DNA of 64,000 nucleotides from Bacteroidales bacterium (GCA_025454795.1 JALONT010000006.1:1-64000), one strand, 5' to 3'. Counted from the stretch's first letter, positions 17,042 through 25,526 are shown. Numbers and translations: made by a program. The notes: generated by a model from the letters alone, not told the origin.

Positions 17042-19003
17042 ATGCTGGTCTATACAATAAAAGAGCTATGCCGAACATGTTATACTTGTGTAAGGGAGTG
17101 TCCTGCAAAAGCTATACGTATAGTCGGAGGTCAGGCTGAGGTGATAGTTGAAAGGTGTATTGCCTGTGGTAATTGCACTAAAGTATGCAGCCAGGGTGCC
17201 AAAGTTTTCCTCAATACTACTGACAGGGTGCTGAATCTCCTGGAGGAAGAGCAAAAGGTAGTAGCTATGGTAGCTCCAAGCTTCCCTGCCGAGTTTTCAG
17301 AAATATCTGATCACCGGAAGCTGATCGGAATGATAAAAGCGATTGGCTTTAAATATGTTACTGAGGTATCGTTTGGTGCAGATCTGGTTGCCGACAGGTA
17401 TAAAAAGCTGGTGAGTAACAGCAATGAATATTACATTTCTTCAGATTGTCCTTCAATAGTCAATTACATAAAACTTTATCATCCCGGGCTTGCAGATAAG
17501 CTTGCACCTATCGTATCCCCGATGGTGGCAATGAGCAGGGTTGTTCGTAAAAAATACGGAAATGATGCAAAAATTGTATTTATCGGTCCCTGTGTTGCAA
17601 AGAAAGCCGAAAGCAGCGAGATTGATGAAGCAATCACATTTACGGAATTAAGAGATTTACTTGATCAGATGGGTATCACAGCTTCGAAAAGCTCACCATC
17701 AGATTTTGATTCACCTGCCGGAGGGAGAGGAGCGATATTTCCGGTAACCAGAGGGCTGCTTCAGACAGCAAATATCAATGATGATGCCATTACCGGAAAT
17801 ATAATTGCCGCTGAGGGAAGGATAGGCTTTCAGGAGGCGCTGAAAGAATATGAGGCCGGATTGATAAAGAACCAGCATATGGAGCTTCTTTGCTGTGAGG
17901 GTTGTATTATGGGTCCGGGTTTATCTAAAAACGGGAAGCAGTACAACAGAAGAGCCCTTGTAAGTACCTATGCCAACAACAAAATGATGGAATTAGATCA
18001 GGATTCATGGAAGAGCGCATTCGACGAATTCTCAGATATTGATCTCCATGTACGTCACAGGGCTGAAGATACTAAGAGTGATCTCCCGGAAGAAAAGGAT
18101 GTTAATGATGTCCTTGTCTCAATGGGCAAGAAAACGAAGAAAGATCAGCTCGACTGCGGGGCATGCGGTTATGAGAGTTGTATTGAGCATGCGATAGCCA
18201 TTAAGAAAGGTCTGGCAGAAGTGGAAATGTGTCTGCCCTATACCATTGAAAAGCTGCATAAATCAGTTATGGATCTGGCTCTTTCGAATGAAAAGCTGAG
18301 CTCCATGAAGCAGGCTCTTAAACAATCAGAGAAACTGGCACATATGGGACAACTTTCTGCCGGTATTGCTCATGAGCTTAACAATCCACTCGGAGTGGTT
18401 ATAATGTACAGCAATATTCTCCTTGAAGAAAGTAAAACCGATGACCCGGTAAGAGAGGATCTGAAACTGATTGTAGAGCAGGCCGGAAGGTGTAAAAAAA
18501 TTGTTGCCGGTCTACTGAATTTTGCGAGGAAAAACCAGGTTAACCATCAGTTAATCAGCATTAAAGAACTTGCCATCCATAGCCTTGAAAGCGTAATTGT
18601 CCCTGGTAAAGTAAAAACAACTATTAAAGACCATACCACTGATCCGGTAGCAATGCTTGATTCAGAGCAGATGATGCAGGTTCTTACAAACCTCATTAAG
18701 AATGCTATCGATGCAATGCCTTCAGGCGGAGAAATAGACATCCTGCTTGAGGATACACTAAGTGATGTCAGTATAACTATCGGTGATACGGGAACAGGAA
18801 TTTCAGAAAAAGACAAGGCAAAGATCTTTGAACCATTTTTTACAACTAAAGGGCTTGGTTACGGAACAGGACTTGGACTTGCAACTGCCTATGGGATTGT
18901 AAAGATGCACAAGGGTTCGATAACAGTGGAATCGAATACAGATCCGGGAAAGGGTACAACAGGTACACAATTTAAAATTAATCTGCCAAGAAGGAAGGAA
19001 TAA
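17042..19003 (+). CDS. hydS: Sensory [FeFe]-hydrogenase-like histidine kinase
   Basis: The 653-residue protein joins an N-terminal two-cluster ferredoxin (CRTCYTCVRECP, CIACGNCTKVC, all eight cysteines present), an Fe-hydrogenase large-chain domain, a four-cysteine Fe-S domain (CGACGYESC) and a histidine kinase. The kinase has phosphoacceptor H444 in GIAHELNNP, an N-box (NAIDAMPSGG) and G-boxes (DTGTGI, GTGLGLATAYG). H-cluster ligands are C136 in SSDCPS, C184 in GPCVAKKAE and the cysteines of CCEGCIMGPG; the position before C136 is aspartate rather than cysteine, as in sensors. It likely converts H2 or redox state into phosphorylation of the response regulators encoded next, matching the kinase-linked group C hydrogenases. 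It lies 17 bp after hydA. Confidence 0.9.
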   Translation: MLVYTIKELCRTCYTCVRECPAKAIRIVGGQAEVIVERCIACGNCTKVCSQGAKVFLNTTDRVLNLLEEEQKVVAMVAPSFPAEFSEISDHRKLIGMIKAIGFKYVTEVSFGADLVADRYKKLVSNSNEYYISSDCPSIVNYIKLYHPGLADKLAPIVSPMVAMSRVVRKKYGNDAKIVFIGPCVAKKAESSEIDEAITFTELRDLLDQMGITASKSSPSDFDSPAGGRGAIFPVTRGLLQTANINDDAITGNIIAAEGRIGFQEALKEYEAGLIKNQHMELLCCEGCIMGPGLSKNGKQYNRRALVSTYANNKMMELDQDSWKSAFDEFSDIDLHVRHRAEDTKSDLPEEKDVNDVLVSMGKKTKKDQLDCGACGYESCIEHAIAIKKGLAEVEMCLPYTIEKLHKSVMDLALSNEKLSSMKQALKQSEKLAHMGQLSAGIAHELNNPLGVVIMYSNILLEESKTDDPVREDLKLIVEQAGRCKKIVAGLLNFARKNQVNHQLISIKELAIHSLESVIVPGKVKTTIKDHTTDPVAMLDSEQMMQVLTNLIKNAIDAMPSGGEIDILLEDTLSDVSITIGDTGTGISEKDKAKIFEPFFTTKGLGYGTGLGLATAYGIVKMHKGSITVESNTDPGKGTTGTQFKINLPRRKE

Positions 19004-19069
19004 AGACAAAAGACAAAAGACAAAAGACAAAAGACAAAAGACAAAAGACAAAAGACAAAAGACAAAAGA
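19002..19069. repeat. Heptanucleotide tandem array AAAAGAC, about 9.7 copies
   Basis: The 7-bp unit AAAAGAC is repeated almost ten times between the stop of the sensor kinase gene and the ATG of the response regulator at 19071, ending 1 bp before it. The array fills the whole intergenic spacer, including the place of any ribosome binding site. Copy-number change would move the regulator's start relative to the upstream gene by 7-bp steps. Confidence 0.97.
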
Positions 19070-19070
19070 A

Positions 19071-19466
19071 ATGAAGAAAAGCGATTATACGATTTTGGTG
19101 GCTGATGATGATCCCGATTACCTTTTCCAGACGGTTTTTAATCTCGAAAAGGCTGGTTATAAAACCGTTGCAGTGGAGAGTCAGGCGGAAGCTGAGTCGG
19201 TATTTTCAAAGTTTAAACCAAGCCTTGCAATCTTTGATCTGATGATGGAAAGCGACGACAGCGGATTCATCCTTTGTTACAAGATCAAGAAAAAGTACCC
19301 CAATGTTCCGGTTATTCTTGCTACTGCAGTATCACGCGAGACCGGCATGTCATTCAGCCTCGATTCTGAAAAGGAAAAGTCGTGGATAAGGGCTGACAGA
19401 TATCTTGAGAAAGGTATCAGACCTGAGCAGCTTGATCAGGAGATAATGAAACTATTAAAACTATAA
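19071..19466 (+). CDS. Single-domain response regulator
   Basis: The 131-residue protein is a stand-alone REC domain with all key residues: the acidic triad ADDD (12-14), phosphoacceptor D56 in IFDLMMES, T near residue 87 (ATAV) and K near 117 (YLEKGI). It has no DNA-binding output. It is encoded directly after the sensor kinase and 1 bp before a REC-kinase hybrid, so it probably acts as a phosphotransfer intermediate in that pathway. Its 5' leader is entirely AAAAGAC repeat. Confidence 0.88.
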   Translation: MKKSDYTILVADDDPDYLFQTVFNLEKAGYKTVAVESQAEAESVFSKFKPSLAIFDLMMESDDSGFILCYKIKKKYPNVPVILATAVSRETGMSFSLDSEKEKSWIRADRYLEKGIRPEQLDQEIMKLLKL

Positions 19467-19467
19467 C

Positions 19468-20604
19468 ATGGCAGTTTTAAAAGTACTTGTTGTTGATGAT
19501 GAACCCGGTATAAGATCAGGTGTCGCCCGTATCCTAAGGGATTTTCATGTTACTTATCCATTTATGGATGAGGACTATACATTTGAGATAATTGAAGCTC
19601 CTACGGGAGAGGAAGGTATAATCATGATTGAACGTGATATGCCCGATGTGCTTCTCCTGGATAATAAACTGCCCGGAATACAGGGAGTTGAGGTTCTTGA
19701 GTACGTAAGGGAAAGGAAATATGATATAATGGTTGCAATGATAACCTCTTATGCCTCCCTGGATGTGGCGATAAGAGCTACACGTGACGGTGCCACGGAT
19801 TTTATTCCCAAACCCTTTACACCCCAGGAGCTTAAGTCGAGCATTGAAAACATCTCAAAACAGCTTTATCTCAAGCGAATAACTCACAAGCTTAATGCTG
19901 ATGGTAAAAAGATAAGGTATCAGTTTCTGGCAGTTCTCTCTCATGAATTAAAAGCTCCGCTGAATGCTCTTGAAGGTTACCTGAGAATGATGCAGGAAAA
20001 ACAGGCAGGAAACAGGATAGATGATTACGCAACTCATATTGACCGGTCTCTTCAGAGGATACAGGGAATGAGGAATCTTATAATGGATCTGCTCGATTTC
20101 ACCAAGATACGGCTGGAAAGGAAGGAAGATAAGATACAGAAGGTGAACCTTGCCGAAGTGGCATCAGGAGCCATTGTTACAGTGCAGCCTTATGCAATTC
20201 AGATGGAGGTCAATATTAATCTTGAGGTAAAATCAGATGCCATCATCATGGCTGATCCGGCAGATATGGAAATTATATTTAATAACCTCATTTCAAATGC
20301 AGTAAAATACAATAAATTTGGTGGTAAAGCCGACATCACGATTGACAGCACAAACACAGAAGCGATACTTATATTTTCAGATACAGGTATCGGGATCACA
20401 AAGACAGACTCGGAAAACCTCTTTACAGAATTTGTAAGGATCAAAAATGAAAAAACCAAAAATATTTCCGGAAGCGGACTTGGATTATCAATTGTCAAAA
20501 AAGTTGTCGAACTATATCATGGAACTATCAAAGTAGACAGCACACCTGATGTGGGTACAATATTTACAATCAGATTACCAAAAAAACCAATAAACATATC
20601 CTGA
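19468..20604 (+). CDS. REC-histidine kinase hybrid
   Basis: The 378-residue protein has an N-terminal receiver domain (phosphoacceptor D65 in LLLDNKLPG, lysine in PKPF) followed by a HisKA domain with H159 in LSHELKAPLN and a HATPase domain (N-box NAVKYN, DTGIGI, GSGLGLSIV). There is no membrane segment, so it senses cytoplasmic input. A receiver-first kinase normally receives phosphate from another kinase, here most likely the H-cluster kinase or its small response regulator. The final DNA-binding output is not in the window. The gene starts 1 bp after the response regulator stop. Confidence 0.87.
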   Translation: MAVLKVLVVDDEPGIRSGVARILRDFHVTYPFMDEDYTFEIIEAPTGEEGIIMIERDMPDVLLLDNKLPGIQGVEVLEYVRERKYDIMVAMITSYASLDVAIRATRDGATDFIPKPFTPQELKSSIENISKQLYLKRITHKLNADGKKIRYQFLAVLSHELKAPLNALEGYLRMMQEKQAGNRIDDYATHIDRSLQRIQGMRNLIMDLLDFTKIRLERKEDKIQKVNLAEVASGAIVTVQPYAIQMEVNINLEVKSDAIIMADPADMEIIFNNLISNAVKYNKFGGKADITIDSTNTEAILIFSDTGIGITKTDSENLFTEFVRIKNEKTKNISGSGLGLSIVKKVVELYHGTIKVDSTPDVGTIFTIRLPKKPINIS

Positions 20605-20610
20605 CTATTA

Positions 20611-20664
20611 TGAAACCCGCATGGATGGCAATGCATATTCGATTTATATGGTTTCACCATGCGG
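20611..20664. repeat. Two interlaced inverted repeats upstream of rex
   Basis: TGAAACC (20611-20617) is complementary to GGTTTCA (20650-20656), and CCGCATGG (20617-20624) is complementary to CCATGCGG (20657-20664). The arms are arranged a-b-a'-b', so the two stems overlap at one base and would compete or form a knotted fold rather than nest. They lie in the 97-bp gap before rex. No T-run follows, so a simple terminator is unlikely. Confidence 0.6.
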
Positions 20665-20701
20665 ATTCCATAAGACCATTAATAAATAAAACTATAAACT
20701 G

Positions 20702-21325
20702 ATGAAACTACCGGGTAAAACAGTTGAAAGGCTAAGCGAATACAGAAGAACACTTCTGGGATGTCTGGATGAAAAGAAAAATTTCATCTTTTCTCACGAT
20801 CTGGCAGCGCGGCTGCACATTACTGCCGTACAGGTCAGACGCGACCTCATGCTTATAGGTTATTCATCTGTCCAGCGTAAAGGTTATGATGTGAGAGAGC
20901 TCATCGACACTATTGGTAACATTATCGATTCGGAACAGAGTCTGAATGTCGCCATTCTGGGTATCGGCAACCTCGGAAGAGCAGTTGCCGGTTATTTCAA
21001 AGGAAAAAGATCAAAACTTAATCTCGTGGCATCATTCGATAATGATCCGCAGAAGGTAAACAAGGTGATTTCGGGTGTGAAGTGCTATCCTCACAATGAG
21101 ATGGAAAAGATAATTAAGGAGCTCGACATTAAGATAGCCATCATAACCGTTCCCCCTGATTTTGCCGGGGAGATTGCTGAAGAGGTTGTACGTTTCGGAA
21201 TAAAAGGCATTCTCAATTTTACAACCATCCCACTAAATGTTCCTTCGTGGGTATTTCTTGAGGAATATGACATGATAACATCGATCGAGAAAGTTGCATT
21301 CTTCGTGAAGGAGAACCGGATATAA
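20702..21325 (+). CDS. rex: Redox-sensing transcriptional repressor Rex
   Basis: The 207-residue protein has the Rex layout: an N-terminal winged helix (residues 1-80, with RLSEYRR and VQVRRDLMLIGY) and a Rossmann NAD(H)-binding domain (GIGNLGRAVAGYF near 85), ending in the domain-swapped C-terminal helix. Rex binds TTGTTAA-type palindromes when NADH is low and releases DNA when the NADH/NAD+ ratio rises. Its location behind the hydrogenase operon and the Rex-like sites at 12820-12854 suggest it controls both hydrogenase operons. The length is close to typical Rex proteins (about 210). Confidence 0.95.
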   Translation: MKLPGKTVERLSEYRRTLLGCLDEKKNFIFSHDLAARLHITAVQVRRDLMLIGYSSVQRKGYDVRELIDTIGNIIDSEQSLNVAILGIGNLGRAVAGYFKGKRSKLNLVASFDNDPQKVNKVISGVKCYPHNEMEKIIKELDIKIAIITVPPDFAGEIAEEVVRFGIKGILNFTTIPLNVPSWVFLEEYDMITSIEKVAFFVKENRI

Positions 21326-21340
21326 CTTTCTGAATGCGCT

Positions 21341-22252
21341 ATGAAGATTTTCAGGGGGTTTGAAGAAGCAAACGGGATTAAAAATCCCGTTGTCACAACA
21401 GGATCGTTCGACGGAGTTCATATCGGGCATAAAAAAATACTTGCCAGACTGAAAATGCTCGCTGAAAAATATAACGGTGAATCGGTGCTCATTACATTTG
21501 ATCCCCACCCGCGGAAAGTCCTTTACCCTGAAACTGCGGGGAAAGATCTTAAACTGATAAATTCCCGGGAGGAAAAGCTTGAACTCCTCAAAAAGGCCGG
21601 ACTTGATAATGTAATAATAGTTGAGTTTACAAAGGAATTTTCAAAAGTGACAAGTGAGGAATTTGTCAGGGATTACCTCCATGAAATGCTGATGGCGAAA
21701 GTTGTAGTCGTCGGGTTCAATCATCACTTTGGTTTTAATAAGGAGGGAGATTATAAACATCTGTGGGGATGGAGGGAAAAGTACAATTTTGAAGCAGAAG
21801 AGATCCCTGAACAGGAGGTTCAGCACGAAACCGTAAGCTCAACAAAGATCCGGAAAGCAATAAGCGAAGGTTATATCCAGAGAGCAAACGCTTACCTCGA
21901 TCACTACTATATTATTATGGGTAAACCTGAAGGAAGAGAACCTGCCGGTTCACTTTCTTTTATGAAGATTCCTATAACCGAAGAGTGTAAAATTTTGCCG
22001 GCTACAGGCATCTATGCTGTTTCTGTCGTTTGTGACCAGATGAAATCGAGAGGTATGTCAGTGATCTGCCAGGAATCAGGAAAGAAACCCGAGGTATATG
22101 TACATATTTTCGAAAATGAAGAAAAATTCCCGGGAAACAATTCTCTTATCTTATTCCATAAAATGATTTATGGTTCAGTAAGCCTTGCAGATACACAGGT
22201 CAGCCGGAGGCTTGAATTCGCAAAGGCTCAGATTTCGGAGCTTATTTACTGA
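21341..22252 (+). CDS. ribF: RibF-like FAD synthetase with degenerate riboflavin kinase domain
   Basis: The 303-residue protein has a clear N-terminal FMN adenylyltransferase domain, with GSFDGVHIGH at residues 22-31 and VSSTKIRKAI near 165. The C-terminal flavokinase region is recognisable only by its edges (YIIMGKPEGREP, LPATGIYAV); the usual glycine-rich stretch leading to the PTAN metal and ATP motif is replaced. It may make FAD from FMN without phosphorylating riboflavin, or be a paralogue of another RibF elsewhere. It starts 15 bp after rex and is probably co-transcribed, which makes sense next to flavin-dependent HydB. Confidence 0.75.
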   Translation: MKIFRGFEEANGIKNPVVTTGSFDGVHIGHKKILARLKMLAEKYNGESVLITFDPHPRKVLYPETAGKDLKLINSREEKLELLKKAGLDNVIIVEFTKEFSKVTSEEFVRDYLHEMLMAKVVVVGFNHHFGFNKEGDYKHLWGWREKYNFEAEEIPEQEVQHETVSSTKIRKAISEGYIQRANAYLDHYYIIMGKPEGREPAGSLSFMKIPITEECKILPATGIYAVSVVCDQMKSRGMSVICQESGKKPEVYVHIFENEEKFPGNNSLILFHKMIYGSVSLADTQVSRRLEFAKAQISELIY

Positions 22253-22284
22253 TAGGTATTATTTTCCGGTCACTTTTTTTCGCC

Positions 22285-22292
22285 TATATTTG
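22285..22292 (+). promoter_or_regulatory. Candidate -7 box TATATTTG of hydG
   Basis: TATATTTG lies 30 bp before the hydG ATG in the 70-bp gap after the ribF-like gene and is identical to the box before hydC. No Rex-like palindrome was found beside it. Confidence 0.55.
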
Positions 22293-22322
22293 TAATTCTA
22301 ATTCACATTAATCTGTTGCTTT

Positions 22323-23747
22323 ATGCAGTTCTCACCTGAAAAGCTGAAAATTCCGGATCAGAGAATGAAACCATTCATTGATCCGGAAGAGATATGGAGT
22401 TTCATCAATAATATAAAACCTGACACTAGGAGAGTCAGGGATGTTATTGCCAAATCGCTCGAAAAGCAGAGGCTGACGATGGAGGAGACTGCGGTTTTAA
22501 TCAATTCCACAGGAACCGGACTTTTTGATGAAATCAGGCAGGGTGCCAGGGAACTAAAAGAAAAAGTCTATGGTAACAGGATAGTGCTGTTTGCGCCACT
22601 CTATGTCGGGAACAGATGTACTAACAACTGTCAGTATTGCGGTTTCAGAGTTTCAAACAAGGACGCTATCCGTAAAACCCTTACCGATGGGGAACTCATT
22701 AAAGAGGTCGAAGCACTTGAGGATAACGGACAAAAGAGACTGATACTCGTTTATGGAGAACACCCTGATTATTCTCCTGAATACATTGCAAATACAGTTA
22801 AAACTGTTTATAGTGTTAAAAAAGGCCATGGCGAAATCAGAAGGGTGAACATAAATGCTGCCCCACTTGATATAGAAGGATTCAGAACTGTTGGAGAATC
22901 GGGTATTGGTACCTACCAGATCTTTCAGGAAACCTATCACCCTGAGGCATATAAAACTTACCATCTTGGAGGGAAGAAAAGAGATTATGAATACCGGTTG
23001 ACTGCACTCGACAGGGCACAGGAGGCAGGTATTGACGATGTAGGCATAGGAGCACTTTTTGGACTTTATGACTGGAGGTTTGAGGTTCTGGGTCTGCTCA
23101 GGCATACCAATCACCTGGAAGCCTGTTATAATGTAGGGCCTCATACAATTTCATTCCCCCGCATTAAAGATGCGCTGAGCCTCAATATTGACGGCAGGTA
23201 TCAGACAAGCGATGAAGATTTTAAAAAGCTTGTTGCAGTATTGAGACTCGCAGTTCCTTATACCGGACTTATTTTAACCGCACGGGAATCTCCTTCAGTC
23301 CGAAAGGAAGTAATGCAATATGGTGTCTCACAGATAGATGGCGGGACAAAACTCGAGCTTGGTTCATATTCCGACTCTCAAAACGAAGTTCAAAATCTTA
23401 ACCGCGAACAGTTCAAAATTAACGATCCCCGATCACTTTCAGAAGTAATAGATGAACTGCTGACAAACGATTATATTCCTTCATTCTGTACTTCTTGCTA
23501 CAGGATGGGCAGAACAGGAGAGCATTTCATGGAATTCTCTGTCCCTGGATTTATAAAGCGTTTCTGTACTCCCAATGCCCTTCTTACGCTGTCGGAGTAT
23601 ATATGTGATTATGCAACTGAAGATGTAGCAAAAAAGGGATGGAGGGCGATTGAAAAAAATCTGCAAAAACTCGAACCTGGAGTTTTAGAGAGTACCATTG
23701 AGAAAATTGAGCGTATTAAGAAGGGGGAGAGGGATCTGTATTTTTAA
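22323..23747 (+). CDS. hydG: [FeFe]-hydrogenase maturase HydG (radical SAM tyrosine lyase)
   Basis: The 474-residue enzyme cleaves tyrosine to supply the CO and CN- ligands and iron of the H-cluster. The radical-SAM cluster motif CTNNCQYCGFR is near residue 99. The C-terminal auxiliary cluster cysteines are in FCTSCYRMG and, 22 residues later, RFCTPNAL. Length and motifs match HydG throughout. Its presence implies that H-clusters are really assembled, whether in HydA, the sensory proteins or another hydrogenase. It has its own promoter box and is followed by a TM1266-like gene. Confidence 0.95.
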   Translation: MQFSPEKLKIPDQRMKPFIDPEEIWSFINNIKPDTRRVRDVIAKSLEKQRLTMEETAVLINSTGTGLFDEIRQGARELKEKVYGNRIVLFAPLYVGNRCTNNCQYCGFRVSNKDAIRKTLTDGELIKEVEALEDNGQKRLILVYGEHPDYSPEYIANTVKTVYSVKKGHGEIRRVNINAAPLDIEGFRTVGESGIGTYQIFQETYHPEAYKTYHLGGKKRDYEYRLTALDRAQEAGIDDVGIGALFGLYDWRFEVLGLLRHTNHLEACYNVGPHTISFPRIKDALSLNIDGRYQTSDEDFKKLVAVLRLAVPYTGLILTARESPSVRKEVMQYGVSQIDGGTKLELGSYSDSQNEVQNLNREQFKINDPRSLSEVIDELLTNDYIPSFCTSCYRMGRTGEHFMEFSVPGFIKRFCTPNALLTLSEYICDYATEDVAKKGWRAIEKNLQKLEPGVLESTIEKIERIKKGERDLYF

Positions 23748-23749
23748 GG

Positions 23750-23835
23750 CACAGCGGCGCAGTGGCTTAGCGGCGCAATGGCCAAATACAGTGATACCTT
23801 CGTGCTAACTCCGTGAGACCCCGTGGTTAAACAAT
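23750..23835. repeat. GC-rich relative of the CACAGAG repeat
   Basis: The spacer after hydG holds degenerate units such as GCGGCGCAGTGG, GCGGCGCAATGG and, near its end, CTCCGTGAGACCCCGTGG. The phrase CCGTGGTTAA also occurs in the repeat at 49678-49793. No gene or clear terminator is visible. Confidence 0.55.
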
Positions 23836-23857
23836 AATATTGACAAACTCATCTCTT

Positions 23858-24382
23858 ATGATAAAAGTACTTGGAATTAAAATTATTGACCGCATAAAAG
23901 AAGCTGGTCTGACACAGGAAGTTTTATCCAGGCATGCATCTGTAATCACTACCCGTCTTGGATTCCATGAAGTCACTGATAATGTCTGCAGCCGTGAGGC
24001 ATATATTATTCTTCACCTGAAAGATGATCATGCTGAATCAGAGAGACTTATAAAGAACCTCGAACCGCTTGGAGGAATTATGATAAGGGAGGTGACCTTC
24101 TCCGATAATGGAAATAAGTCCGGGGATAAACAATTCGACGGGACTACCGAAATCATAGGAATCCTGGTCAAAAGAGATCGTGAAGTAATCCTGTCTGTTC
24201 AGAAGCTGCTTACCGCTTATGGATGTAATATAAGAACCCGTCTTGGGGTTAATGAAATATTTTTTGGTGAACCGGCAGGATTGATCATACTTGAATTAAC
24301 TGGTGATCATAAACAGCGTGATTTACTGGAGAAAGACCTGAAAGCACTGAAGCAGGTCCAAATCAGGAAAATGGTATTTTAA
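23858..24382 (+). CDS. Tandem TM1266-type 'iron-only hydrogenase system regulator'
   Basis: The 174-residue protein contains two copies of the small ACT-like TM1266 fold. The N-terminal copy carries ITTRLGFHEV and the C-terminal copy IRTRLGVNEI at the equivalent position, and each copy is about 80 residues, the normal length of the whole family member. TM1266-like proteins are encoded next to [FeFe]-hydrogenase maturases, and a regulatory role is assumed from context only. The ATG at 23858 is chosen over the in-frame TTG at 23840. It lies between hydG and the convergent hydE. Confidence 0.8.
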   Translation: MIKVLGIKIIDRIKEAGLTQEVLSRHASVITTRLGFHEVTDNVCSREAYIILHLKDDHAESERLIKNLEPLGGIMIREVTFSDNGNKSGDKQFDGTTEIIGILVKRDREVILSVQKLLTAYGCNIRTRLGVNEIFFGEPAGLIILELTGDHKQRDLLEKDLKALKQVQIRKMVF

Positions 24383-24434
24383 CATGGCACGAGGTAAGGG
24401 ATTAGTGGTTTTGGGGAACCTTGCCTTTAAGCCA

Positions 24435-25526
24435 TTACGCCTCTGCGCCTCTGCGCCGTTTTTCATAATGCTTCGAATCACCCCATTCCCCGTAAATCAC
24501 TTCAGCATCGGCAAGAGATACCCTCGCTTCGAGACAGCTCTGGCAATCCTCGGCTGAGTCATCAGTGCATGGCTTATTATCATACAGTTTATAACTGTCG
24601 CGGTATTTCCCGGGAGTAATATTCGGCATCAGGATATTTGCTCCTATCTTAACGGCCTTTTCCCTCCCTATCGGATCAATAGCCTGAAGCGCAGTGGCAG
24701 CTACAATATTTATATCCTTCATCATAATCCTCAGGATCGCGATCATTTTTAGAGTCAGATCGAATCTCTCTTTAAGTGGTAAAAGCGTCCCTGCATATTT
24801 AATCAAAGGTGTATCGGCATGTTCTATATATGGACCCATGCCGCACATATCGATATTAAAATCTCTCATAAAAATGAGATCCCCGGCAAGATCGTTAAAA
24901 GTCTGGAATGGCAAACCGATCATCACTCCTGTACCTGTCTGATAACCAATTTCCTGAAGACTTCTCAGGCAATCCAGTCTTCTTTGAAAATCATGCTTTT
25001 TATTGTCAGGATGGATCTTGCTGTAAAGATCCCTGTTGGTTGATTCAACTCTCAGAAGATACCTGTGTGCTCCGGCTTCAAACCATTTCCTGTAAACTTC
25101 AGGTTCCTGTTCACCTACGGATAAAGTAACTCCGAGTTCACCATTAGATAATTCCTTTATCTTATGAAGCAGGTTATCGATCCTGCCGGTAACAGCACTG
25201 CTCTCGAGTTCACCTGACTGAAGGGCAATTGATCCATACCGGTTTTCATAAGCGAATCGTGCCGCTGTAATAATCTCATTGTCAGACAGATTATATCGTT
25301 TCAGATTCTTATTGCCTTTACGGATCCCGCAATAGAAACAATCTTTTCCACAAACATTCGAAAATTCTATCAGCCCCCTGAACCATACCTTATTTCCGAT
25401 ATACTTTTCTTTTATATCTGATGATTTTTTAAAAAGTAGAGTACGGTCCTCACCATTCGATGAAAGCAGTAGGACAATATCTTCTTTTGAGAACGATTCC
25501 TTATTTAGTATCTCTTCTACTGACAT
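24435..25526 (-). CDS. hydE: [FeFe]-hydrogenase maturase HydE (radical SAM)
   Basis: The 363-residue enzyme takes part in building the two-iron subsite of the H-cluster. The radical-SAM motif CGKDCFYCGIR is near residue 59. The optional second cluster cysteines seen in some HydE proteins are present near the C-terminus (C, then DCQSC). It is transcribed convergently to the hydG/TM1266-like genes. The last residues (KRRRGAEA) are read from the intergenic CCTCTGCGCC repeat at 24440-24457, so the repeat has run into the 3' end of the gene. Confidence 0.94.
   Translation of the reverse strand: MSVEEILNKESFSKEDIVLLLSSNGEDRTLLFKKSSDIKEKYIGNKVWFRGLIEFSNVCGKDCFYCGIRKGNKNLKRYNLSDNEIITAARFAYENRYGSIALQSGELESSAVTGRIDNLLHKIKELSNGELGVTLSVGEQEPEVYRKWFEAGAHRYLLRVESTNRDLYSKIHPDNKKHDFQRRLDCLRSLQEIGYQTGTGVMIGLPFQTFNDLAGDLIFMRDFNIDMCGMGPYIEHADTPLIKYAGTLLPLKERFDLTLKMIAILRIMMKDINIVAATALQAIDPIGREKAVKIGANILMPNITPGKYRDSYKLYDNKPCTDDSAEDCQSCLEARVSLADAEVIYGEWGDSKHYEKRRRGAEA
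24440..24457. repeat. CCTCTGCGC repeat overlapping the hydE 3' end
   Basis: CCTCTGCGC is repeated twice in tandem and encodes the atypical HydE tail. Similar units occur at 25689-25737 and, as CTCTGTGT variants, at the other CACAGAG-family sites. Confidence 0.6.

Noticed and set aside
22323-25526. hydF maturase gene
   Set aside because: No GTPase of the HydF type is encoded anywhere in the window; only HydE and HydG are present, so HydF must be elsewhere if maturation is complete.
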